From the NCBI GenBank assembly GCA_009779835.1, contig WRBD01000022.1:1-35887 (forward strand): a DNA stretch of 35,887 bases, read 5' to 3'. Under the pieces are notes generated by a model that saw nothing but the letters and a program-made list of their open reading frames with translations, made no database searches and had not been told where the DNA came from. The position numbers and the translations under genes are program-made. Positions 6,918-15,342 of the stretch are shown in pieces. The DNA is from Defluviitaleaceae bacterium (lineage in GTDB: Bacteria; Bacillota; Clostridia; Lachnospirales; WQUN01). Positions within the stretch are counted from its first letter, which is position 1, and each line of letters starts with the position of its first letter.

Positions 6918-9251
6918 ATGAAAAAATCAAACGGATTTTTCTTAAATAACGCTATCGGATATTTCCAAAATCATGGCGTGGATGTAATGGCATTTGATGA
7001 TTTTTACCCCGAAGGGCATCAATCCGGCGTAAGCATTATAATGCACGGCAACCGTGTCGCGTCCAACGGCGATGTTCGCATGGTGTTAAAGGATTCGTGG
7101 CCGATGCCCAAGCAAAACGAACGAAAATTAGACGAAGAATTAAATACAATCACAACGGAACTTAGTTTTACTGATTTGAATTATAAAGTTAATGTAAAAG
7201 GCGCGGGAGAATCAGTAATTGTTTCGGTTGATTTAGAAAAGCCGCTTCCGCAGGATTTTCCCGGAAAAGTATTTTTCAATTTGGAATTATTCCCGGGTGC
7301 GTTACTCGGAAAGCCTTGGATAATGGACAAAAAACAGGGGATTTTTCCTACGCAGGCAAACAGCGTCGGTGAACCCTATGCTACTGGCAAACGCTTTACC
7401 ACACGCCCCGACGACCCGCATAATCGTCTTACAATTGAATCGGAAAGAAATCTTCATTTAATCGACGGGCGCATGTACGAAAGCAACGGTTGGTTTATCA
7501 TAAGCAGTGAAATCCCCGCAGGCATTGCAAAAAATGCCCTTGAATGGACTATCACGCCCAACATAGTTGAAGATTGGAAACACGCGCCGGTTATTCAAAT
7601 ATCACAGGTAGGTTATCACCCCAATCAACCGAAGACGGCGATTATTGAATTGGACAAACGCGAAACAAATCGTGAGCTCCCCGTTCTTTTTAAAATTACC
7701 GAAACAGGCGCGAGTAAAATTATTTCAGTCGCCGCAGATGAATGGGGGCAATTTCTTCGTTATAACTATTTAAAATTCGATTTCACGGATATAAAAGAAG
7801 AAGGTTTATATAAAATTGTTTACGGCAAGTCGGAGTCTTCTGTTTTCCGTGTAGCCGAAGATATTTACGACCACGGCGTATGGCAACCTGTGCTGGAATA
7901 TTTCCTTCCGGTACAAATGTGTCATATGAGGGTAAACGAAAGAACCCGCGTATGGCATGATTTATGCCACATGGACGACGCGAAAATGGCTCCGATTAAT
8001 CACATTCATTTTGACGGATACGAACAAGGACCTTCAACTCTGACAAAATATAAACCGGGTGAAAGCGTACCCGGTTTAAATGTCGGCGGTTGGCATGATG
8101 CCGGCGATGATGATTTACGCATAGAATCACAAAGCGGGGAATGCTATATCCTTGCTATGGCATATGAAAGCTTCGGCATAAATCACGATGTAACAACCGT
8201 TGACCAAGAAAAAAAGGTTACAGAAATACACCGCCCAGACGGTAAAAATGATATTTTACAGCAAATCGAACACGGCGCGTTGTCTGTTGTAGGCGCGTAT
8301 CGCTCATTGGGACGGTTGTATCGCGGAATTATTACCAATAGCATGAAACAATACGCGCTATTGGGTGACCCCGCCGCCCAAACAGACGGTATTATCGGAA
8401 ATGACGACGACCGTTGGGTATTTACCGAAGATAATCCCCCGCGCGAATTATCGGCGGCGGCGCATTTAGCCGCTGTTTCCCGTGTGCTTAAAGGTTTTAA
8501 CGATGCATTGAGTAATCAATCATTGGAAGCGGCGCGTGAATTATTTACCGTTACCGATATAAATAAAGAATATTCCAAGCCGCCGTGGGTTCGGGAAAGC
8601 TGTGTTGACTATGCAAAAAGGGCAAGAATTCATGCCGCCGTTGAATTATTTCTAACTACTAATGAAGATGAATATAAAAATTACTTATTATCGGAAACCG
8701 AATTTATTGCTAACTCAATTTATAGCGTGGGCTGGTTTGTTGCCCGTGCCGAAAAAGCCATATGCGACGAAAATTTTACAAAGGCTATACGCGACAACCT
8801 GCCCGCTTTAAACAAACATTTATTAAAGAAAAGTGCCGAAACTCCTTACGGCATTCCTTACCGCCCTAATATTTGGGGTGCAGGTTGGGAAATTCAACGT
8901 ATGGGATTTGAATATTATTTTCTGCATACGGCGTATCCTGATATTTTTGGTGCTGAAATGGTTTTCAACGCGTTAAATTTTATTTTGGGATGCCATCCGG
9001 GTTCCAATAATATGTCTTTCGCATCAGGAATCGGTGCGAAGTCCGCGTTAATTGCCTATGGATGGAATCGCGCGGACTGGTCTTTCGTACCAGGCGGAGT
9101 TATTTCCGGCACGGCTTTAATACGCCCCGATTTTCCCGAACTGCTGGAGTTCCCCTTCCTTTGGCAACAAACAGAGTATGTAATGGGCGGCGGTTCTTCT
9201 CATTATATGTTCTTGGTTTTGGCGGCACAGAAAATATTAAAAGGTGAGTGA
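6918..9251 (+). CDS. Glycoside hydrolase family 9 enzyme, no signal peptide
   Basis: A 777-residue GH9-type protein. Residues 1-220 are a beta-rich N-terminal domain I do not recognise. Residues 224-312 are the CelD_N Ig-like domain (IQISQVGYHPNQPK). The (alpha/alpha)6 catalytic domain follows, with GGWHDAGD at 390-397 supplying the two Asp residues of the inverting mechanism (D394, D397) and E753 in QQTEYVMGGGS as the probable acid. The usual HHR substrate motif is replaced by a WNRADWS segment, so specificity should differ from endocellulases. There is no signal peptide or transmembrane segment, which points to a cytosolic enzyme acting on imported oligosaccharides; cytosolic GH9 cellodextrinases and exo-glucosaminidases are known. 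Its stop overlaps the next start (GTGA), so it is coupled to the ABC ATPase. Confidence 0.88.
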   Translation: MKKSNGFFLNNAIGYFQNHGVDVMAFDDFYPEGHQSGVSIIMHGNRVASNGDVRMVLKDSWPMPKQNERKLDEELNTITTELSFTDLNYKVNVKGAGESVIVSVDLEKPLPQDFPGKVFFNLELFPGALLGKPWIMDKKQGIFPTQANSVGEPYATGKRFTTRPDDPHNRLTIESERNLHLIDGRMYESNGWFIISSEIPAGIAKNALEWTITPNIVEDWKHAPVIQISQVGYHPNQPKTAIIELDKRETNRELPVLFKITETGASKIISVAADEWGQFLRYNYLKFDFTDIKEEGLYKIVYGKSESSVFRVAEDIYDHGVWQPVLEYFLPVQMCHMRVNERTRVWHDLCHMDDAKMAPINHIHFDGYEQGPSTLTKYKPGESVPGLNVGGWHDAGDDDLRIESQSGECYILAMAYESFGINHDVTTVDQEKKVTEIHRPDGKNDILQQIEHGALSVVGAYRSLGRLYRGIITNSMKQYALLGDPAAQTDGIIGNDDDRWVFTEDNPPRELSAAAHLAAVSRVLKGFNDALSNQSLEAARELFTVTDINKEYSKPPWVRESCVDYAKRARIHAAVELFLTTNEDEYKNYLLSETEFIANSIYSVGWFVARAEKAICDENFTKAIRDNLPALNKHLLKKSAETPYGIPYRPNIWGAGWEIQRMGFEYYFLHTAYPDIFGAEMVFNALNFILGCHPGSNNMSFASGIGAKSALIAYGWNRADWSFVPGGVISGTALIRPDFPELLEFPFLWQQTEYVMGGGSSHYMFLVLAAQKILKGE

Positions 9252-10192
9252 AAAAAATAATCACTTTAAAAAATGTAAGCAAGGAATATAAAACACTTAA
9301 CCGCCGCGAAGGATTACGCGGGAGTTTTCTTGATTTATTTTCAAGGAATTACAAAATAATTAACGCTGTGAATGATATTTCTTTTGAAATTAAACCGGGG
9401 GAAAAGGTGGGGCTTCTGGGGCCGAACGGCGCGGGTAAATCCACCGCGATAAAAATGATGTCGGGAGTTTTAAAACCAACCGGCGGTGAAATTTTTGTAA
9501 ACGGTGTAATCCCTTATGAGAACAGAACAAAAAATGCCGAAAACATAGGCGTTGTTTTCGGACAGCGAACACAGCTTTGGTGGGCTTTACCGTTGATTGA
9601 ATCTTTTAAGTTGCTTAAAGACATTTACATGATAAAAAATGCCGACTACGATAATATGATGGAGCTTTATAAATCCATCATTGACTTGGGGCCTTTATTA
9701 AACAAACCCGTGCGTCAAATGTCCTTGGGGCAGAGAACTTTAAGCGATATTTTGGCTTCGTTTTTGCATAATCCAAAAGTCGTTTTTCTTGACGAGCCTA
9801 CAATCGGGCTTGATGTTTCTGTGAAATCAAAAATAAGAGAATTAATTCTTGAACTCAACAAAAATAAAAACACTACGATTATTCTTACCACGCACGACAT
9901 CAGCGATATAGATGCGCTGTGCGAACGCGCAATTATCATCGACAAGGGAAACAAGCTCTACGATAACAGCCTTGAAAATTTAAAAAAATTTTTTGGTTCA
10001 TATAGAACTTTGAAGGTTTTGTTTAAAAAAAACGAAGAATGGGTAGATTACCTTGTTAACGAAGATGAACAAAGCGTTATGCAAAAACTTAACGAAATTG
10101 CCGCGCAGAAAAAAATCGTTGATATAAAAATCGAAGAAATTTCAACAGAGGATGTAATTAAAAAAATTTACGACGGTGGTATAAATGATTAA
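9248..10192 (+). CDS. ABC-2 transporter ATP-binding subunit (COG4586 type)
   Basis: A 314-residue ATPase with Walker A GPNGAGKST at 58-66, the signature MSLGQR in place of LSGGQ, Walker B VVFLDEPT and the H-loop TTHD. The MSLGQR form, the extra N-terminal loop (LNRREGLRGSF) and the 90-residue C-terminal tail are typical of the COG4586 group. That group pairs with two dissimilar six-helix permeases, as it does here. Members are usually annotated as exporters of unknown cargo, related to daunorubicin-type ABC-2 systems. The start is GTG at 9248, whose last bases form the TGA stop of the GH9 gene. The stop overlaps the next start by 8 bases (ATGATTAA), giving tight stoichiometric coupling. Confidence 0.92.
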   Translation: MKKIITLKNVSKEYKTLNRREGLRGSFLDLFSRNYKIINAVNDISFEIKPGEKVGLLGPNGAGKSTAIKMMSGVLKPTGGEIFVNGVIPYENRTKNAENIGVVFGQRTQLWWALPLIESFKLLKDIYMIKNADYDNMMELYKSIIDLGPLLNKPVRQMSLGQRTLSDILASFLHNPKVVFLDEPTIGLDVSVKSKIRELILELNKNKNTTIILTTHDISDIDALCERAIIIDKGNKLYDNSLENLKKFFGSYRTLKVLFKKNEEWVDYLVNEDEQSVMQKLNEIAAQKKIVDIKIEEISTEDVIKKIYDGGIND

Positions 10193-10985
10193 GCGGTATC
10201 TCGCGCTTACGCGCATAGGAATAATGCGGGTTATTCAATGGCGTGGAAGTCTCCTTATTACGTTTGCGGGTAATATTGTTTATCTGCTGATTATTTATAA
10301 TATTTGGCGGGCAATTTACTCGTCTTCGCCAGCCGAAACAGTAAATGGCATGACCTTCACCGATACTATGGTTTATCTCGTGCTTGCGATGACAATTTTT
10401 AATGTGCTGAATATTTTTATCGTATGGATAATGGGCGAGGACATAAGAAGCGGGCAAATGGTTCTTGATTTAATAAAGCCAATGTCGTTTCGTTCGTATA
10501 CGTTTTTTTCTACGCTTGGCGGAAATATAGTTCAGTTTTTTGTGGTTTTTGTGCCTACTTTTATCATTGTAAATATTATTACCGGCGGGGCAATCGCAAT
10601 AGGGCTGAATATTTTTTTCTTTTTAATCTCATTATTTTTGGCGATGATTATTTTCTTCTTCATAGAATTTGCAGTCGGGACGCTGTGCTTTTATACGGAA
10701 TCGGTTTGGGGCATTAATATTGTAAAAGAAACTATGGTGCTACTTCTTTCCGGTGCGATGATTCCCATTGCGTTTTTCCCCGCCGGTTTTAGAAACGTCG
10801 TGAATTATCTGCCGTTTCAGGCTATTTACAACACGCCCCTGCGAATTTTAACAGAGGAAAAAATGCCGCTTAACAATATACTTCAAATGCTTTTTGTGCA
10901 GTTGATATGGGTTGCGGTTTTTTATATCGCCGGCGGTTTATTTTGGAACATTTCAATCAAAAGAATAACCGTGAACGGAGGATAA
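10185..10985 (+). CDS. ABC-2 transporter permease (COG4587 type)
   Basis: A 266-residue integral membrane protein with about six helices, starting with a short amphipathic segment (MIKRYLALTRIGIMRVIQWR) as in ABC-2 permeases. Hydrophobic segments lie near residues 22-43, 54-80, 108-133, 138-165, 179-198 and 235-258. The motif SGAMIPIAFFPAGFRNVVNYLPF before the last helix is the typical ABC-2 P-x-x-F-P turn. It would form a heterodimeric channel with the next gene product, driven by the upstream ATPase. Its ATG lies inside the end of the ATPase gene, and its TAA is two bases before the start of the second permease. Cargo cannot be told from sequence. Confidence 0.9.
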   Translation: MIKRYLALTRIGIMRVIQWRGSLLITFAGNIVYLLIIYNIWRAIYSSSPAETVNGMTFTDTMVYLVLAMTIFNVLNIFIVWIMGEDIRSGQMVLDLIKPMSFRSYTFFSTLGGNIVQFFVVFVPTFIIVNIITGGAIAIGLNIFFFLISLFLAMIIFFFIEFAVGTLCFYTESVWGINIVKETMVLLLSGAMIPIAFFPAGFRNVVNYLPFQAIYNTPLRILTEEKMPLNNILQMLFVQLIWVAVFYIAGGLFWNISIKRITVNGG

Positions 10986-10987
10986 AA

Positions 10988-11791
10988 ATGCATAAACGAG
11001 GACTTCTGTTCTACGTAAAAATATATTTGAAAATAATTAAACAGGATATAAAAAGTAAAATGACTTATCGTGCCGATTTTATTATTTCAAATTTTGGGAT
11101 GATTATTCAGCAAGCGGCGGGGTTTATCACGTTTTGGCTTATATTTCAAAATTTCCCTTCCGTCGCGGGCTGGAAATATGAAGAAATGCTTTTCTTTTAC
11201 GGTTTCTCTTTAATCGCACTAACGCCTATGCAATGTTTTTTTGATAATAATTGGTTTTTACAACAAAAAGTTTATTCAGGAGATTTTATAAAATACTGTT
11301 TACGTCCGATAAATATTTTTTTCTATTTCATATCAGAAATTTTCGATTTAAAAGGTTTGGGCCTGTTAACGGCGGGAATCGCTATTTTAGCTTACTCATG
11401 GGTTCAATTGGAGATTGCGTTTTCATTTTTGATTTTACTAATTTTAATTGTAAATTTATTTGCCGCATCTTTATTTTTAATTGGCATCATGAACATAGCC
11501 GCCGCTGTTTGCTTTTGGACGGTAACAGGAGAAATCGCAATGGTTTTTGCACAACAGTTTCAAGGCTACGCGCGCTACCCGATTGCGATTTTTAACAGAG
11601 TTTTAAGATTTTTATTTACATTCATTATTCCGATTGCTTTTGTTTCTTATTATCCAAGCCTTGTTTTTTTAAGACCCGATAATATTCCGTTACTTACATG
11701 GCTTTCACCTTTAATTGGAGTTTTATTCTTTATGCTAAGTTATTTTATCTGGATGAAAGGAGCGAAAAACTATAACGGAACGGGAAGTTAA
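10988..11791 (+). CDS. ABC-2 transporter permease (COG3694 / PF06182 type)
   Basis: A 267-residue membrane protein of the ABC2_membrane_6 (formerly DUF990) type, the obligate partner of the COG4587 permease. It has the conserved N-terminal YRADFIISNFGMIIQQ segment, a FDNNWFLQQKVYSGDFIKY cytosolic loop, then LRPINIFFYF and about six hydrophobic helices. The ATG at 10988 is chosen because ACGGAGGATAAAA precedes it directly; a longer in-frame extension into the first permease gene has no ribosome binding site. It is the last transporter gene, with a 34-base gap to the GH9 lipoprotein gene. The protein ends with a short basic tail (WMKGAKNYNGTGS). Confidence 0.9.
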   Translation: MHKRGLLFYVKIYLKIIKQDIKSKMTYRADFIISNFGMIIQQAAGFITFWLIFQNFPSVAGWKYEEMLFFYGFSLIALTPMQCFFDNNWFLQQKVYSGDFIKYCLRPINIFFYFISEIFDLKGLGLLTAGIAILAYSWVQLEIAFSFLILLILIVNLFAASLFLIGIMNIAAAVCFWTVTGEIAMVFAQQFQGYARYPIAIFNRVLRFLFTFIIPIAFVSYYPSLVFLRPDNIPLLTWLSPLIGVLFFMLSYFIWMKGAKNYNGTGS

Positions 11792-11825
11792 AAAAATCTG
11801 AGTATAGTGAAAGGAATGTATTACG

Positions 11826-13547
11826 ATGAAAAAAGTTTTATCTCTTGTACTTATGCTATTCCTGTTTGCTGCCTGTACAACAAATACGCCCCCGGAAGAA
11901 CCGGTAATTTTGAATTACGAAGCAACTTCGGAATCCTCACAAACAGAGTCTGCACCTGCGGGAAATATTGAAACGATAAATTTAAACAATGTGGAATTAA
12001 GCGGAAGCATTCATATTAACCAGCTTGGCTATCGTCCGAATGATATGAAAAGAGCCGTTCTTCCGCAAAATGTCAATGCGTTTCGTATCGTTCGTTTTTC
12101 CGACGGTGTTGTTGTGTACGAGGGAACGGCTTCCGAACCAATGTATTGCCCTGCGTCGGAGGAAACGGTACGAATAGCGGATTTTTCAACCGTAACCGCG
12201 TCGGGTGAATATGTAATCTACACATCCGGAGAACGCTCTTATCCGTTTATTATTGACGAAAATGTTTACACGGATGTAAGAAGGGCATTATTAGATTTCT
12301 TCCATTACCAAAAATGCGGTGTCGACCTTGATGCCGGTGTGTGGTCTCACCCTGCCTGTCATATAACGGAGGCTTATATTCTTAATACCGGCGGGGAAGA
12401 AACAGGCGAAACAAAAGATGTATCCGGCGGTTGGCACGATGCGGGAGATTACGGGCGTTATATTGTGCCGTCCGCAATGACGGTTGCGCAATTATTATGG
12501 GCTTACGAATTATCACCTAATCCGGATGTAGACGTTCCGGAAATTGTATGGTTTAAAATCGAATGGATGCTTAAAATGCAAGACGAAGCAACGGGCGGTG
12601 TTTATCACAAAGTAACTTGCAAGAGATTCCCCGCGCTTAACGTTATGCCAGAGCGGGAAACGGGACTACTTGTTTTATCTCCGATTTCCGCAACTTCTAC
12701 CGCAAACTTTGCCGCAACAATGGCTATGGCTTCCCGTTTTTATCCGGAGCAGAGTGATATGTTATTGGCTGCGGCGGAACGTGCATGGGAATGGTGTATC
12801 GCTAATCCAAATGCACCGAGTTTTAGAAACCCAAGAGGTGTCTTGACAGGAGAATACGGTGATAATAACAGTAATGACGAGCGGCTTTGGGCAGCTTGCG
12901 AGTTATTTATCGCAACGGGAGAAGAACGATATCATGATTATATTAAAACTGCCGATTTATCTGTGGGGCTTGGTTGGCAGCGAATGGGAACATACGGGTT
13001 GGTTGCCTATCTTTTAGGCGAGGGAGATAACGCAGATGATGAGTTATATCAAAACATGAAAGGCCTTCTGCTTTCCGAAGCGAGCATTATATATCAAAAA
13101 TACCAAGCTGACCCGCATGGAGTTTCGTTAGATACAGATTATTATTGGGGCAGCAATATGTTAGTCAGTAATAACGCCGTAACACTGTTATTCGCAAGCA
13201 TTTTAGATGATGACGCAAAAGAGGATTACGCAAATGCCGCGTTAGACCACATGCACTATTTATTGGGCAAAAATGCGTTATCTCAAAGTTATGTAACGGG
13301 ATTCGGCTCTAAAGCGGCACAGAACCCACATCATCGCCCATCAGTTGCAATGGGGCAAGCAGTACCCGGTATGGTTGTGGGAGGCCCAAATAAAGTAACA
13401 CGCGGCGACCCGACTTTGGACACAAACCGCAGCGGTTTCCCGCCAGCTAAGTGCTATATCGACCATAAAGACAGCTATGCTTCCAATGAAACAGCTATTT
13501 ACTGGAACTCCCCTATGTACCTTGCGGCGGCTTTACTGGGATTTTAA
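11826..13547 (+). CDS. Glycoside hydrolase family 9 lipoprotein
   Basis: A 573-residue surface enzyme. The signal peptide ends in a lipobox with C17 (LFAAC), followed by a Thr/Pro/Glu/Ser-rich linker. Residues 61-145 are the CelD_N Ig-like domain (IHINQLGYRPND). The GH9 catalytic domain has all the classic signatures: GGWHDAGDYG at 201-210 (D205, D208), SYVTGFG followed by PHHRPS at 501-506, and the acid E555 in SNETAIYWNSP. Such enzymes cleave beta-1,4-glucans or related glycans with inversion. No carbohydrate-binding module or dockerin is present, so it acts as a membrane-tethered, non-cellulosomal enzyme. It is 34 bases after the second permease gene, with GAAAGGAATG as ribosome binding site, and is the probable last gene of the operon. 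Confidence 0.92.
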   Translation: MKKVLSLVLMLFLFAACTTNTPPEEPVILNYEATSESSQTESAPAGNIETINLNNVELSGSIHINQLGYRPNDMKRAVLPQNVNAFRIVRFSDGVVVYEGTASEPMYCPASEETVRIADFSTVTASGEYVIYTSGERSYPFIIDENVYTDVRRALLDFFHYQKCGVDLDAGVWSHPACHITEAYILNTGGEETGETKDVSGGWHDAGDYGRYIVPSAMTVAQLLWAYELSPNPDVDVPEIVWFKIEWMLKMQDEATGGVYHKVTCKRFPALNVMPERETGLLVLSPISATSTANFAATMAMASRFYPEQSDMLLAAAERAWEWCIANPNAPSFRNPRGVLTGEYGDNNSNDERLWAACELFIATGEERYHDYIKTADLSVGLGWQRMGTYGLVAYLLGEGDNADDELYQNMKGLLLSEASIIYQKYQADPHGVSLDTDYYWGSNMLVSNNAVTLLFASILDDDAKEDYANAALDHMHYLLGKNALSQSYVTGFGSKAAQNPHHRPSVAMGQAVPGMVVGGPNKVTRGDPTLDTNRSGFPPAKCYIDHKDSYASNETAIYWNSPMYLAAALLGF

Positions 13548-13650
13548 AAAGCAGGTTCTAAAAGAATTCATGCATAGTTCGCCTTGTGGCTGTTGCCAAA
13601 AACATACAAAATGTACAATGTCTTTGAATTTATATACAAGGAGTTGCTTT

Positions 13651-14781
13651 ATGGCAATAAGCCCAAAGCGAGCAAACGATGCCGGAAGAATCAAGATGAC
13701 TCGGGCTTTTTGGCATATTGATATTTTTGATTTACTTAGCGGTAAAGGAATAAGCGCGGGAAGAAAAGTGTCTTTGCATGATTTGGCTGTGTTTTGCCGT
13801 GAAGCAGCATTTCTTTTAGACGCAGGGCTTCCGATTAAGGAAGCTTTGCTTGTTTTGGCAGAACAAACTACGTCTCGTGCGCTTAGCGGGGTTGTTTCGG
13901 ATGTACATAGTTTGATTATGCAAGGCGAAAGTTTTTCTCACGCATTGCGGGTAACGGGTATTTTTCCCACGTTTATGTGCGGCTATATTGCAATTGGGGA
14001 ACGCACGGCAAATTTGCCGGGAGTATGTTTGAGTCTTGCAGATTATTTTGAATCACGTGCTGCAACGCAGGAAGAACTTACTTCCGTAATGATTTATCCG
14101 ATTATAGTTTCTGTTATGATGTTCGGCGTTATTGCGATGGCGGTTACATTTGTTTTACCCGGATATTCTCGTATTTTTGCGGCTTCCGACGTAAGTCTGC
14201 CTGCCGCTACTTCTGCTTTACTTTCCTTTTCGGATTTTATCTCCGAAAACGCGTTCACTGTTTTAGGAATTATTTTTGCTTCGTTTTTTGCCTTGACGAT
14301 TTTTTTCCGAACCAATAAGGGGAAGAATATTTCCGCATTTTTAAAACTTAAAATTCCTTTTTGGCGGCAAAATATTAATTGCAACATAACGCAGGGCTTA
14401 TCGCTCTTGCTTTCGTCCGGGCTTAGTATTTCCGAAGCGATTCCGATTTGCGGAGAAATAACGGACAACCTTGTCGTAAAAAAAGATTTGGAAAAACTTT
14501 CCGCATCGGTTAATTCCGGTGTGGCTTTTTGGGTTGCGTTGCGCGAAATTTCGTATATCAATCCGCATTTAATTTCTCTTTCTCGGGTTGGAGAAAACAC
14601 AGGCTCTCTTTCACAGACAATCGAAAAATGCAACATCTATCTTGAAGATGCTTACAAGCGCGAAATCCGCCGCTTAAATAAATTTCTTGCGCCGCTTTTA
14701 ATACTGGTAATTGGGATTATTCTGGCGGCGGTTATGCTGGCGATTATTCTGCCTACGTTTGAACTGGCAACAGCTATATAG
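13651..14781 (+). CDS. Type II secretion / type IV pilus platform protein (GspF/PilC)
   Basis: A 376-residue polytopic membrane protein with two copies of the T2SSF domain. Copy one (about 40-165) has FCREAAFLLDAGLPIKEAL. Copy two (about 240-360) has LSLLLSSGLSISEAIPICG and SRVGENTGSLSQT. Three transmembrane helices lie near 148-172, 200-225 and 350-372. PilC/GspF proteins sit in the inner membrane and couple the assembly ATPase to pilin polymerisation. The ATG at 13651 has AAGGAG 9 bases upstream. A larger in-frame extension would overlap the GH9 gene and is rejected. The prepilin gene follows after 11 bases. No PilB/GspE ATPase or prepilin peptidase is in this window, so it depends on components elsewhere or is a relic. 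Confidence 0.92.
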   Translation: MAISPKRANDAGRIKMTRAFWHIDIFDLLSGKGISAGRKVSLHDLAVFCREAAFLLDAGLPIKEALLVLAEQTTSRALSGVVSDVHSLIMQGESFSHALRVTGIFPTFMCGYIAIGERTANLPGVCLSLADYFESRAATQEELTSVMIYPIIVSVMMFGVIAMAVTFVLPGYSRIFAASDVSLPAATSALLSFSDFISENAFTVLGIIFASFFALTIFFRTNKGKNISAFLKLKIPFWRQNINCNITQGLSLLLSSGLSISEAIPICGEITDNLVVKKDLEKLSASVNSGVAFWVALREISYINPHLISLSRVGENTGSLSQTIEKCNIYLEDAYKREIRRLNKFLAPLLILVIGIILAAVMLAIILPTFELATAI

Positions 14782-14792
14782 GAGGGCTTAGT

Positions 14793-15230
14793 ATGAAACG
14801 CACCAAAGGGCTTACATTAATGGAACTTACAATTGTTTTAGCGATTATCGCGATTATTGCCGGCATTTTGATTCCTCTTTTTCTGCTTACTACCGACCGT
14901 GCGCGGCTTCGCGGGGATATTCAATCTGCTCGTGTGATTCAAAACGCGATTGAGCTATACATCATTGAAAGAGGCTCAACAACGTTAATGAACGGCGATG
15001 ATATTAACGCCATCGTGACGCGTCTTGCAGAAACGCGATATATAAATCAGCGGAATACAAGAATTCAAACAAACGGCGCGACATGGGTACGGCATAACCA
15101 CCCGACTTACGGGCGGCTGGTTATGGTTGACATAGGCGGTTCCGATGTAACGGACGAAATACACCGCGCCTACGCAAGCCTTCCGGAAGATGAGCAAGTG
15201 TATGTTCGCAACGGTGACAAAAATCGCTAA
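14793..15230 (+). CDS. Type IV prepilin-like protein
   Basis: A 145-residue protein with a short basic leader MKRTKG, the prepilin peptidase site G/LTLMEL with the essential Glu at mature position 5, and a hydrophobic helix (IVLAIIAIIAGILIPLFLL). This is the standard class IV pilin N-terminus. An alpha-helical stalk (RARLRGDIQSARVIQNAIELYI) and a small mixed C-terminal domain of about 90 residues follow. It lacks a disulfide pair and is short, closer to GspG/ComGC-like pseudopilins than to a major fimbrial pilin. GGAGGG precedes the ATG. It is co-directional with the platform gene and ends 112 bases before the convergent fliP stop; that gap holds no gene and no clear terminator. Confidence 0.9.
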   Translation: MKRTKGLTLMELTIVLAIIAIIAGILIPLFLLTTDRARLRGDIQSARVIQNAIELYIIERGSTTLMNGDDINAIVTRLAETRYINQRNTRIQTNGATWVRHNHPTYGRLVMVDIGGSDVTDEIHRAYASLPEDEQVYVRNGDKNR

Positions 15231-15342
15231 AACCAAGTTTTGAATCATCGCCCATTCAACGATAATTTATATTTCTGTCCTTGGCGACTTACATATGTTT
15301 ATCGTGAACATACTGTTTTTGGTCGAATTTGTATTTTTCGAG

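Noticed and set aside
13477..13650. A 58-codon extension of the GspF protein upstream of 13651
   Set aside because: It overlaps the conserved GH9 C-terminus and has no ribosome binding site, while AAGGAG precedes the ATG at 13651.
14094..14636. Minus-strand frame of 180 codons inside the GspF gene
   Set aside because: It is fully covered by conserved T2SSF coding sequence on the plus strand and has no start signal.
15231..15342. Bidirectional terminator between the pilin gene and fliP
   Set aside because: Only weak 5-base complementary arms were found and no stem followed by a U tract on either strand.
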